Below, in pieces: positions 33,735 to 43,827 of a stretch of 64,000 nucleotides of DNA (within the stretch, counting starts at the first letter, position 1; the number at the start of each line of letters is the position of its first letter). The DNA lies in contig OU862921.1 of the NCBI GenBank assembly GCA_917880885.1, positions 53,680,508 to 53,744,507 on the forward strand. The letters are read 5' to 3'. This stretch comes from Limnephilus marmoratus (taxonomy: Eukaryota > Arthropoda > Insecta > Trichoptera > Limnephilidae). Made by a program: the position numbers and the translations under genes. The notes under the pieces were generated by a model that ran no database searches, was not told the origin of the DNA, and saw only the letters and a program-made list of their open reading frames with translations.

Positions 33735-34139
33735 ACATTTTGTTTATATGAATACCTCACAAGAGTCCCAGCTGCTCCCGTCTGGAGCCAGTGAGACTAT
33801 GGCGTCCCCAAATGGAGTAGCGGGGAGGAGAATGAGATGGGGAAGAGGGAGGTGGGGAAGAGGGAGGTGGGGAGGAACCTGGCTATTCAAATCTGGTCAC
33901 CGAACACGGCTGATGCCATTTAAAGCAACTTTTCAATTCTGAATGGTGGTCTTACACCAGGGCGATACTGAGAGTATCTTCCACTCTGGAACGTGCCGCA
34001 AATATACCATACATAATTGCCCTAAATGTGAAATAACACATTTATTCAAATAAAATTTATTTGCAACGCCAGGATTCGATCCCGCGACCTTCGGATTGCA
34101 AGTCGAAAGCCTTACCGCTAGACCACGCTTGTGGTCTGG
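33735..34139 (-). mobile_element. tRNA-derived SINE, copy 1
   Basis: On the minus strand a tRNA-like head (34139-34067) with A box TGGTCTAGCGGTAAGGC, anticodon-region CTTGCAA and B box GGGATCGAATCC is followed by a body containing GGAAGATACTCTC-like, GAATAGCC and GGCTCCAGACGGGAGC sequences. The body recurs in the opposite orientation at 39.2-39.5 kb. The acceptor ends do not pair, so the head is a retroposed derivative and not a working tRNA. Confidence 0.65.
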
Positions 34140-34403
34140 TGGTAAGTTAGTGAGGTTTAAACTATAAACTAAATAACTTTTAAATTATTAACTAAACTTA
34201 CATTTTCAAAATTACACCGAATCCGTTAAATTTCACCACTTCAACTCCCTTCAACACAAAGATTAATTTTTTTTTTTATCAAAATTTGTTACTTAAAATT
34301 CTGGTCACCTAAACTGACAAATTTAATAAAAGAACCTACGTTAGAATAAATTAATTAGAACAAACATACATTTATTATTACATTCGAAGAAAAAATCCGT
34401 CGG

Positions 34404-34735
34404 GATCTATGTCATCTTTAGGATTGCTGGTGGAGGATATTAAGGAAAGGAAGGAGAAGTTCTGGGAAGGAAAAAAAAGGAAGGTATAAATCTGGAGGTT
34501 AGGGAACGTACCCATACTACGTGACGCGTTTAGGGGGGGGGGGGGGGGTCTTCAAAATGTCACGCTTGGTACAAATGAGCGGCGGGGGGCTTAGGTTTTT
34601 GGTCACCGGGGGGGGGGGGGGCGGTTAAAAATTGCAAAAAGTTGGTCACGTAGTATGGGTACGTTCTCTTAGTGTGTCCAGGAGCGATGTACTTATGAAT
34701 ACATCCCTCCCACTGCTGTGAAACTCTTTCAGTTT
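34404..34735 (-). mobile_element. SINE-like repeat, shared LINE tail (copy 6), split by a MITE
   Basis: The tail part lies at 34404-34500 (reverse of CCTCCA..CATCC..GATGACATAG) and the body part at 34672-34735 (reverse of CAGTGGGAGGGATGTATTCA). The MITE at 34502-34668 interrupts it, so the SINE-like copy is older. Confidence 0.75.
34502..34668 (-). mobile_element. C/G-run MITE, copy 2
   Basis: 167 bp, ends GGGAACGTACCCATACTACG and its complement with one change, flanked by TTA (34499-34501 and 34669-34671). Reversed relative to copy 1, so the two homopolymer runs appear as G. It is inserted in a SINE-like copy. Confidence 0.9.
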
Positions 34736-34739
34736 AAAT

Positions 34740-37020
34740 TTTGTTAACTTCATAAGTATTGATCATTGCTTCATATTATTATAGACTGTTTGCTTTTTAC
34801 AAATAAATAAATATTAAAATGAAGTTCATATTTTTTTGCAAGCCACATGAACTTTCTTAGTTTGTCTTACCTAACTGAAAGTAGGCGTGCATAAAGTCAT
34901 TAAAGAAATGTTGGATTTAAGATAATACCGATGGATTCGAGGAGATACGGGAAAATAATTAAAGGGTAACAACTTCGTGTAGTGGCAAAACTAGACTTCG
35001 ATAATAATTTGTCAGTAACTGGCCGCGACAAGGAAGGGAGATTTCGATCAAAGCATTAGCAAAAGTGCTCACAAATGGGAATTATTTTTTGATAACCGCC
35101 TTAATATTGCCGGGTGATGGGTTGAGTATTAGCTCGCAGTTTTCGCCTCAAAGTTAGCAGCTTCACGAATTGTACAGAGAAATTAATTACCTCCGTTCCT
35201 CCCAAAAAGAAGAAAAGATGACATCGTCCGCGGCTCATCGTGTGTGACTTATCGGGGTATGAAGTCACGGGGTATGGAGGGGGATATGGCGGATAGCAGA
35301 TAACCCCGAGATCAGCTTCTGCTTGTGAAGTGAACTCGTGAGTCTCTTTTTAGACTAACATGTCCCGTGACCCGTCCTCTGTCCTCAGTCCTTCGAGCTC
35401 CCAGCGAGAAGCGAGGGGCACTAACAAAACTTCCACAGATATTGTGGAAAGAATATAAGTCTTCACGATCATTACGGACCTCGCTCTAACTCGTTTTTCG
35501 TTTTGAACCCGGTCTTCATCGATGTTTCAATTTGTTTACTTCGCTTACTTTTTCGAGAAAGATTTGGCCACTTAGTTAAAAAAATATTTTAAAAAACTCC
35601 CAATGAAAAAACACCTAATTGAAACATTAAATTATATTTCGTTCGCTAAAATAAGTTTTTTAACCAATTACCGCTCGGTTCGGCAAAGCTGGGAGTAAAA
35701 AGTTAATTTGCGCAAGCTGAGCAAAATATAATTGCAGGCGTGCAGTTATGGAATAAGTCGCTTCAACAGAGGTGGTTGGGAAATAATGATAATATACCAT
35801 TATCTACGGTTGACCACATGGGTGTGTGTGTGTGTTGGGATATGTCCCAATTAGTCCCCAGTAACCGGCTCAAGTCAGCCGCGTCATGGCGGGCTTCCTA
35901 ATCCAGGATTAATCCAGGATTTCCAGACTTCATGTCCGACAAGCCGCAGTTGCCAAACGGTCCAAATTCTACCATTATATCCCCGAGGGGGAATAATATA
36001 CCGTTCGGCCTTTTATCTCTAAATCTTTTTAAAAAATAGGAGAGACATTGCATTACAGTTATATAAATTCTTGAGTCTTGGTGATAATACTGATAATATA
36101 TAAAAACGTTGTCGTCGATTAATATTCTGAGTCCCAAGTAATAAAACTAAATATAGAAATCCAAGTCATTGTTTCATTACAAAGTTGTTTCAACGATGCT
36201 CTGGCAAAATTATTATTCCTTTAACATCTTACAATCCATATAATTTAAAAAATATTTTGATGCCGATATTTGTCTTGCACTTTAGGATCCTAAAATTTTG
36301 TTAATAAAGCCTAATAATAATTTTAATAGCTTAAGAGATGGGTAACATACGAGTAGCTTCGTTGTTTTCTAGATAATTTGTTTTAATAACAATAATATTA
36401 TTAAAATAATTGTTAAAATAACCAAATAATTCGCTTGAAACCCATGTTTTATTAAAAGTCAAATACTTTTTACCCATTTTTAATTTAACTTTTTTTCCTT
36501 TATGACAATTACTTGTCTTATTAAGTATTTTTCTCCTCTCACACTATATCGAGAAGTATTACCTTATTATTATGTTTATTTTTATCTACTAGGTAGGACA
36601 CAATTTGTTAACATATATATTTATTACATTTGTTTATTATGTATTTTGTATTATATATTCAGTTTGCTGGACATGGCTATTAGTTTTCATTGGTTTGTAA
36701 CATAATCAGGGTATTAACGAATGTATTTGACATACTGTAAACCAGTGATTCCTGACATTATTTGGTGTTAAAAGTCATTTTGGTATTCGGTGACTTTTTG
36801 GATGTTTTTCTCTTTTTTTATTCAAAACCAAACAATAACAAAAAGTTATCCATTGGTCACATAGCCGAGTACCCGCCCAATCAATACCTATTTTAATGAA
36901 AAGACAGGATTTCAAAGTCATTAGCAGGGAAAGACCGGTTAAGTGGGAAAAGGTTCAAAAGAGGGTTTATAAAAATTTGTTGCTTATTAATTATGTCTGC
37001 TTTATTATTTACATTTTTCC
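34740..37020. other. no gene seen; TG microsatellite
   Basis: Apparently unique sequence. A (TG)n run of about eight units lies at 35821-35836. A 79-codon minus-strand frame at 35.9-36.1 kb has no recognisable similarity. Confidence 0.5.
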
Positions 37021-37030
37021 TAATTTCTAA

Positions 37031-37590
37031 TTACTCTAATGCCCTGAGATGTTCTTTAACCCTTACTTCAAAGTTTCTATTTATTATACCTATATAAAAG
37101 TAATTACAGTCTTTACAATTTTATACAAATAATTACTCTAATGCCCTGAGATGTTCTTTAACCTTACTTCAAAGTTTCTATTTGTTATACCTATATAAAA
37201 GTAATTACAGTCTTCTAATTACCTGCTCTAATGCCCTGAGATGTTCTTTAACCTTACTTCAAAGTTTCTATTTGTTATACCTATATAAAAGTAATTACAG
37301 TCTTCTAATTACCTGCTCTAATGCCCTGAGATGTTCTTTAACCTTACTTCAAAGTTTCTATTTGTTATACCTATATAAAAGTAATTACAGTCTTCTAATT
37401 ACCTACTCTAATGCCCTGAGATGTTCTTTAACCTTACTTCAAAGTTTCTATTTGTTATACCTATATATTTCTAATTACTCTAATGCCCTGAGATGTTCTT
37501 TAACCTTACTTCAAAGTTTCTATTTGTTATACCTATATAAAAGTAATTACAGTCTTTACAATTTTATACAAATAATAAATTTAAAAAGTT
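37031..37590 (+). repeat. 90-bp minisatellite, six units
   Basis: The marker ATGCCCTGAGATGTTCTTTA occurs at 37039, 37141, 37231, 37321, 37411 and 37483. Three spacings are exactly 90 bp; the first unit is longer (102) and the fifth shorter (72). Every spacing is a multiple of three, so a 155-codon frame with the repeated peptide SNALRCSLTLLQSFY runs through it. With no start context and AT-rich composition, the frame is most likely incidental. Confidence 0.9.
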
Positions 37591-37599
37591 CATCCTTAA

Positions 37600-38585
37600 C
37601 AACAAAGATAGCGACATTAAAACAAAAAAATAGGGCGTTTATAAACTAAAAAGCACGTGCAATGCCAATGCAATAATTACATATGAATGTATATATTGTA
37701 AACACGTGCTTCCAAATTAATAGCATAATATGCTATACACATACATTTTTTTTCTGTTCATCTTAGTCCTTTTTAAATTAATAGCATACTTTATTTCATA
37801 TCATATTTCAACACATTGACCTCCTTCAGCTTAGTAGGTAGTACCTAGGTACCCATTATCTGTAAGAAACACACAAAAAATATTTCTTTCAATAACTATA
37901 CCATTCTGTGTTATTTTTATTACTTTATAAAATTATTAACCTCAACACAGGTTTTTCCTAGCGAAGTTAACAATTGAATTGTAATCAATAATATCTACCT
38001 TGTAAAGAAACAATAAATAAAAAATTAAATTTTACGTATGGTCCATGATGACAATATGTTGTCAACCTGTATTTTTTTAAATCTCTTGATGTTTCGTATT
38101 TGATAAGGACGACCTTTTTTACTGCACGAATCCTTCAAAATTTGATTATCAATGCTACCGGATTACGGTTCCGTTATAACTCACTATAAAAAGTTAATTG
38201 AGATCCCAACTCCCAAATTACAATTCCTCAGAAGGTATGAAGAAGTAATATCACGGAGCTCCACGGTGTGTTATTGGATGTTTGTATATAAATATGAGAA
38301 TCGTCAGGGTTTGCCGTGTGTATAAAGAACGAAGGAAGATGAAGAAAAAAATGAAACAAATCTTACAAGGATTGAGACATAAAACATCGACGAAATTATT
38401 TGATGGTGTTTTTGATATCGCCTCGCGGGCTGGTCCATACCATACGTTGCCAAATGGTCAAGGCGATGTATCAGATATTTCGTTGTGTAAAAATCCAATG
38501 AAACCAAATTTCCATTATTAATTCTATAATTAAAGGTTGAAAACGGCAATAACTACGTTTAATAAAAAAAAAACATTTCTACCCT
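37600..38585. other. no gene seen
   Basis: AT-rich sequence. A plus-strand 79-codon frame at 38.28-38.52 kb with a basic start has no recognisable similarity. Confidence 0.5.
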
Positions 38586-38589
38586 TCTA

Positions 38590-39028
38590 GGAGGGTTGTC
38601 CAAGAATTAAAGACCGTTCTAATTTTGAAAAATCAGGAAAAATTAGTATTTACAAAAAATCATATAATATTTTAGGTAGGTACATAACCCTATTTTTCGA
38701 CATACATAGTCCCCGTTATGATCGATGCGCTAGGAGAGCCATGGCACTGGGTACTTGATTCCCTTACAACTCTTCAAAAAAACTGTTCAAAGAGATCCGA
38801 GCGCTTTCCATGCGATCTTGTTCTTCAGCATTTTGGGAACCCAACGAGCACGCAATTTGCACAGGCAAGCAAACGGATGCAAAGATCGCACTGAAGCAGC
38901 TACCAAGCCGGATCACCGCTCGTTTTTTAGGGGAAAGTCTGGACTACACGCTAGTGCCGCCTTATTTTAGAAATATTGTCCATGTCGCCGAAAATGAGGA
39001 GCGGTCTTTAATTCTTGGACAACTCTCG
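38590..39028 (-). mobile_element. short mariner-type deletion derivative
   Basis: Inverted ends contain GTTGTCCAAGAATTAAAGAC on both sides, and TA flanks both (38588-38589 and 39029-39030). Inside, minus-strand fragments recall mariner: RARWVPKMLKN (the WVPKML linker) and near the 3' end IDHNGDYV (the common C-terminal GDYV). Total length is 439 bp, so it is a MITE-sized derivative. It belongs to a third mariner lineage in this window. Confidence 0.78.
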
Positions 39029-39204
39029 TATATCCGCATATCTAACGTGTCGGTCTAAAAATTATAAATAATGCTTTCCGGATATATCGTAGGTAGGTAG
39101 GTACTTACGTCATTTTTATGTGACGCTCAGCAAAAAATGAAAGATTGTGAAATATATTACCCAGATCGCTAAGTCAATCTATAGTTTTATTCCTGTATTC
39201 ACCG

Positions 39205-39500
39205 TCCACCGTGGTTGAAGGGTATGTGCTATTTCACAAATAATTAATTAAAATTAATGTACGGTATATTCCGCAGCGGAAGATACCCTCAGTATCGCCT
39301 TCCTTAGGTCAGAATTGGAACGTTCCTTGAAATGGCTTTAGCCATCTTTGGTGACTAGATCTGAATAGCCAAGTAATTCCCACCTTCATCTTCACCATCG
39401 CCTTTCTCTCCCCACTACTTTCAGCTCCACAACATGACCCGGTTGGGAACGGCGTAGTCTCACTGGCCCCAGACGGGAGCAGAGACTCTTGTTCAGTATT
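39205..39500 (+). repeat. tRNA-derived SINE, copy 2 (body)
   Basis: The reverse complement of the body at 33740-34050: TATGTGCTATTTCAC, GGAAGATACCCTCAGTATCG, TGAATAGCCAAG, CTCACTGGCCCCAGACGGGA. The tRNA-like head is not recognisable at its 5' side. Confidence 0.65.
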
Positions 39501-39569
39501 AACATAAAAAAAGAAATATTTTATTTATGCTACTGGTGCTAATTAAAGAAACCTCAGTTATATTTTCTT

Positions 39570-40577
39570 TTTCTAACATACATTAACGCCGCAGCACGAC
39601 TTATCACTGGGGTACCCAAATTTTCGCACATTTCGGAACACCTCCGAAATCTTCACTGGCTGAAGTGTCCTGAAAGGATCCAATACAAGTTATGCTGGAT
39701 GGTGTTTAAATCTATCAATGAAATGGCTCCTCCCTATATCTCTGAACTATGCATTCCGGAAAATATTGGTCTAAGGCAGTCAACTCTTAGATCAGCGACA
39801 TCTTCTGCAATTGGAAGGTTGAAAGAACCTATGCGAAATCCGAACACTAAGTTTGGTGATCGTGCATTCGCAGTATCCGGCCCTGAAGCTTGGAATAAAC
39901 TTCCTATGGAATTGAGATGCATAACCAACTCAGCGGAATTTAGATCCAAACTGAAAACTCATTTTTTCCGATACTCCTTTCCATAAATTCATCATTCTAT
40001 TTAAACTTTGCAATTTTTAATGTTTTTTTTTCTCTTTTCTCTCTGTTTATAGTTAACTCAATCTGTTTAATGTAATCTGTTAATTTTGATACCTCAATCT
40101 GTTTACTCTTGAGCGATGAATCACCCTAATGCAGTAAAGATGGACTATTAAATTTATTAATTTATTTAAAATATCTATACCTTCCCGTATATCCAGTTAA
40201 CCTTCATTATACTTTTTGCACCCGTATTCTCGAATTTTAATATTATGTAAAAACTTCCTACTTCTTCTGGCACTAATCTTAATTGTAAATATGTGTGTAA
40301 ATAAGTCACCAGTTTTAGGTTAGAATCTATATGTCTTAGTCACAAGTCACTAGCTATAAGTCTTAGAGCTAAGTCACTAGTTATAATTGTAAATCTTAGT
40401 TGTAAGCCAGTAATATAAGTAGCCATAAGTCTTAGATGTAAGTCACTAGTTGTAATTGTAAATCTTAGTTATAAGCCAGTAATATTAATTCTTTTATATA
40501 TTTATTTGTACAGCGCCCTTGAGGTGATTTTTCACGAAAACGGCGCTATATAAATTAGCCAATTATTATTATTAAGT
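39570..40577 (+). mobile_element. L2-like LINE 3' fragment (copy 1)
   Basis: The end of ORF2 is followed by a long 3' UTR and the conserved tail CCCTTGAGGTGATTTTTCAC, AAACGGCGC, then an ATT run (40564-40576). The same tail closes the fragments at 29.3, 51.6 and 56.1 kb. The UTR contains a duplicated block (AAGTCACTAGTT..TAAGCCAGTAATAT) at about 40362-40490. Confidence 0.85.
39573..39986 (+). pseudogene. L2-like ORF2 C-terminal domain
   Basis: The frame reads NAAARLITGVPKFSHISEHL, LHWLKCPERIQYKLCWMVFK, APPYISELCIPE, RQSTLRS, FGDRAFAVSGPEAWNKLPME and FRSKLKTHFFRYSFP, stop. ARLITG..HWLP..RI.(F/Y)K and GDRAF..P..WN.LP..(L/I)R are typical of L2/CR1-type ORF2 ends. The reverse transcriptase core is missing; the remaining part has no stop. 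Confidence 0.88.
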
Positions 40578-40867
40578 CCAGAATAGAATCTAGAACAGAT
40601 TACACCAGGGAAGGAAATTATTATGCAGAAAAATAATGATCGTTCCTACTTATGTTATTTTTGATGTTTTTTTGTTATGTGTGAAACTGTAAAGAATATA
40701 TTTCAACATTCGTCGACTTATCGGCATTGAGCTAAACTGAATTAAATTATTTTAAATAAATGGAAAGAAATCACTTCGTATACCTATAACACCTAATTAA
40801 TCAAAATTATCAACGTATTTCAAAACCAATGTTTATTCGTCAAAGAAACGAAAAAAACTAAATTATT

Positions 40868-40913
40868 AAACTTTTCTTTGATGAAGAAGTCATCAGTTTC
40901 GAAACATGTTGAT
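40868..40913 (+). repeat. decayed hammerhead core beside the palindrome
   Basis: TTTGATGAAGAAGTC, then GTTTCGAAACATGTTGATA: the same GAAACATGTTGATA as in the 8.4 kb hammerhead, but the core C is changed and stem II no longer closes well. It appears to be an old copy of the 8.4 kb type. Confidence 0.45.
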
Positions 40914-40969
40914 AATTTTCGTTATATGTTTTTGGGGTGTTGTGCCGTGTTGCGCTACCTCCTTCTTTA

Positions 40970-41010
40970 GCCAACGTTTCGGACATCGTTGCAGTGTCCA
41001 TCATCAGGGC
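40970..41010 (-). ncRNA. hammerhead ribozyme core, left arm
   Basis: Minus strand: GCC, CTGATGA, one extra nucleotide, GGACA / TGTCC stem II with a CTGCAACGA loop, GAAA, ACGT, U, GGC. It matches the 5469-5509 locus except in the loop. Confidence 0.72.
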
Positions 41011-41041
41011 AGATCCGGTAGATGTGACATCTACCGGATCT

Positions 41042-41082
41042 GCCCTCATGATGGACACTGCAACGATGTCCGAAACGTTGGC
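41042..41082 (+). ncRNA. hammerhead core, right arm, core G changed
   Basis: The mirror copy of the left-arm core, but the box reads CTCATGA. G5 of the hammerhead core is essential for cleavage, so this copy should be inactive. It is the only difference seen between the arms. Confidence 0.65.
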
Positions 41083-41199
41083 TAAAGAAGGAGGTAGCGC
41101 AACACGGCACAACACCCCAAAAACATATAACGAAAATGCTTTTGGCCGTGAAAATCTTAAAACTTATATATGTTGATAATTTGATTAAATAAGTGATTT

Positions 41200-41584
41200 A
41201 TTACTTGTACAATTGATTTGTTTTCATTTAATGAAAATAACGTCACAAAGAGAATTTGCGATTATTGAAGGTGTAAATAATTCTATTTTGAATCAATTTC
41301 GATTTTTAACGTCTTGCTAGTTAAATATAAATGAACTAGTTAAGACTGTCTGCCTGCACAGATGTTTTTTTGTTAAATAGTGCAAATATGTAAAAAAAAT
41401 GCAATAAAAAGGGAATGGTGAAGCAAATGTTTTTAAAGGATAATATCAATGCTTCTCCTGAAAGTTAGACAATTTCAAAGAAGATATGATTTCGTCGCGT
41501 AAGAAATATTCATCAACAAACTGTGCGAGCAAAGCTATATTTTTTATCTTCCACCTTCATCCAATGCCCATTTTTGACCTCCAT
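41200..41584. other. no gene seen
   Basis: AT-rich sequence with no recognised element. Confidence 0.5.
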
Positions 41585-41830
41585 AGTGGCTGCCGGGTCT
41601 CCCCCAGCTTCAGGTGTGTGTTGGTCAGCGGCGTGCAGGCCGCCGGGCGGGGGGAGTGGAGGGGAGGGGAGGGGGACCACCGGAGAAGCGCCCGCCCGCC
41701 GCAAAATAATTATTCCTTCACTCAGTCAGGTTGTTCAGGTACACAGGGCCGCCACTGGCCTCTGGCCGCCAGCCGCCAGTATCGCCACTACAAATGGCTC
41801 AGTCCGCCGCTGCTCAAACAACGATAAATA
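41585..41830. other. GC-rich island
   Basis: About 245 bp rich in G and C, with a G-rich block (GGCGGGGGGAGTGGAGGGGA) and GAAGCGCCCGCCCGCCGC. Overlapping frames exist on both strands, none with recognisable similarity. It could be a host promoter or untranslated exon, and it has quadruplex potential. Confidence 0.3.
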
Positions 41831-42695
41831 TACTTTGCAGGTGCTCACCTACTTCTTCTTCTTCTGGTGCTCTCTCTCATCGAAGGTTGGCAATCATCAA
41901 TAAAATCTTCAATTTACTCATTTTAAAAACATTACATTAGAAAAAAGACACTAAAAAAATTACACTACGATAGACAACAACCTTGGTGTTCCGCAAGGGT
42001 CGGTATTAGGTCCTATTCTATTCACAATGTACGTAAGTGATATAATTAAAACCATAAAACATTGAAAAATTAGACTATTTGCAGACGATACCTTAATCTA
42101 TCTATATTTCGGGTGAAGAATACATAGATGCGATAACAAAATAAACGAAGACTTACAAAATATTGCAAAATGGCTGAAATCAAACAAGTTGAAACTGAAC
42201 GTAAACAAAACAAAATATACATTTTTAAATGTTCACGGCTTTATATTATAATTCATTTGTTTTTTCCTTATTTGTTTTTTTTCTTTGCGTCACTTAGAGC
42301 CGTTGTGTCCAACATTTTCGGATGATTAATCCGAGTGACGCTGAGCCTAGCGCCTTGCGCCGCTAAGCTAAGGTATGTTAGAAAAATGCTCCATTTTAGC
42401 TGTGTCCAACAACTTGATCGTAGCGCTCGGTGTGTAGCCCCATTTGCTTTCGTACACCAAAAAATGACGTCAAGTTAGGAACTTTACATGTTAAATTAAT
42501 ATCGAAACGTTAATTAATTTTATTTATTATTTATACAGAAATTTTATTTTAAATAGTGTAATACATAAACCGACATTTTACATTTTTAAAACAAACGTAT
42601 TTAATATGTTAAAAATAAGGTGTTAATTGACTTACTTTTTTGTTTACGTGCGTTTGAAGTTTGACATTAGAATCAGTTGAAATTTTGTATTCAAA

Positions 42696-42815
42696 ATGGA
42701 CAAGGCGAAGCGTTCGAAAAATTTTACGCCAAACGAAAAAATGAGACTTGTAGACCTAGTTACCTCGTCGCAGGTCATTTTGTCAGTTTCTAAAACAGAA
42801 ATAAAGCATAGGTAA
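42696..42815 (+). pseudogene. Myb/SANT-like protein N-terminus of PIF-Harbinger
   Basis: 39 codons: MDKAKRSKNFTPNEKMRLVD, LVTSSQVILSVSKTEIKHR, stop. The pattern RSxNFTxxEKxxLxxLV and K(T/S)(D/E) fits the Myb/SANT-like domain that in this superfamily helps transposase reach the nucleus and bind ends. The rest of the domain is out of frame or lost. Confidence 0.6.
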
Positions 42816-42919
42816 TAAACATTAGATAAATGGAATTCAGACCTGACAAGTGCTAATTATATTCCACATATTATTACAAAAATGACACTCGAATAAGTCA
42901 AAACTTTACCTAAGTTAAA

Positions 42920-43111
42920 TTATCTTCTACTTGGCTCAAAACATATAAAAAAACACGCGTTTGTCATCCTAAAGCGGTTATAAAAATCGCCGTCATTTAA
43001 TACTTCCATAAAATTTACATCGGCATCTTGCCGCCGCCTATATAATCCAATATTATCGTCAAGCATATCTGCCCATTCAACCATATTCACTACATTCAAT
43101 ATAGGATTCAT
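42920..43111 (-). pseudogene. PIF-Harbinger transposase N-terminus
   Basis: A 63-codon frame from ATG 43111 with FMEVLNDGDFYNRFRMTNAC and FFICFEPSRR. The segment (D/N)xxFYxRFRMT is the usual start of PIF-Harbinger DDE transposases. The catalytic domain is absent. The frame faces the Myb-like fragment. Confidence 0.6.
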
Positions 43112-43406
43112 ATTTCAAATTGAAAAACCAAATAAAAAAGCCGACAAAAGAGTGAACTGATGACATATAATTACGATAATTTGACATTGACAGCTCGATT
43201 GTTTTCGCGGATTTTTGTTCGCTCTGTTGTCAGTTTTTATAAGTAGGTCTTCCTTAGCAACTTTAATCCACCCGGCTACCTTCCTTACATTTGAGTGTGG
43301 TGGGACGATCATTGTGTTTCGACACAGCGTATTTGGGCATTTGAGCAGGGCTGAGCGGAGATCTCGGCTGAGCATAGGTTGGACACAACGGCTGTTAGTT
43401 TACAAA

Positions 43407-43827
43407 ATGGAAAACTTGAAATATCGCGTTATTTACGAGTACGGGTTCCACCGTGGCATCGGAAACGGCTCGAAGTATTAATGATGTGTATGGCGACGGT
43501 GCCGCAAAAGAAAACACAGTGCGTTTTTGGTTCCAACGTTTTCGTTCTGGAAATTTCAACCTGCAGAACAAGCCCCGTGGACGGCCGGAGACCAAAGTTG
43601 ATAATAAAGAATTGAAGGTAATTGTGGAAGCGAATCCATCGCAAACCACGTCCGAGTTAGCTGCAGGCTGCGGTGTTAGTGATAAAACTGTTTCAATCCA
43701 CTTGAAGCAAATTGGCAAGGTGAAAAAGCTTGAAAGGTGGGTACCTCACGAATTGAGTGAAGCAAATCAACAAATGCGCGTTAGAACGCTAGACCACACA
43801 CTGCACAACAGACGGCTACCAAATTAG
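43407..43827 (+). pseudogene. mariner DNA-binding half, copy 3, frameshifted
   Basis: ATG 43407 gives MENLKYRVIYEYGFHRGI, then an 8-bp deletion shifts the frame; the rest continues open from 43453 to 43827 (ETARSINDVYGDGAAKENTV to HNRRLPN). The junction after QQMRVRTLDH is the same as in the other two copies. Confidence 0.85.

Larger units (their letters stand above)
40915..41137. repeat. 223-bp near-perfect palindrome of a Penelope-like end
   Basis: The two arms of 111 nt are exact reverse complements around base 41026, except for one site that I can see (41007 against 41045-41047, where CTGATGA became CTCATGA). Each arm is a copy of the end found at 5.4-5.5 kb, including a hammerhead. Two head-to-head frames of about 80 codons on opposite strands are mirror images created by the palindrome and not genes. 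Confidence 0.9.
42297..43394. mobile_element. PIF-Harbinger element, non-autonomous, nested in mariner
   Basis: Ends: AGCCGTTGTGTCCAAC from 42298 and the exact complement ending at 43393. The TTA target duplication is at 42294-42296 and 43395-43397; removing the element restores the mariner 5' UTR order CGTCACTTAGTTTAC. Size is 1098 bp. It carries the starts of both proteins typical of the superfamily, on opposite strands and converging. Confidence 0.9.

Noticed and set aside
34067..34139. Functional tRNA gene with TGC-type anticodon
   Set aside because: The acceptor strands do not pair and the segment is joined to a SINE body.
37031..37590. CRISPR array
   Set aside because: The repeats are contiguous 90-bp units without unique spacers, in eukaryotic sequence.
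37182..37649. 155-residue repetitive protein gene
   Set aside because: It is explained by a 90-bp minisatellite; AT-rich with no signal, domain or start context.
38282..38549. 79- and 81-codon overlapping frames on opposite strands
   Set aside because: No similarity to anything I recognise, and no supporting context on either strand.
40858..41176. Two frames of about 80 codons with almost the same peptide on opposite strands
   Set aside because: They are mirror images generated by the 223-bp palindrome, with no start context or protein similarity.
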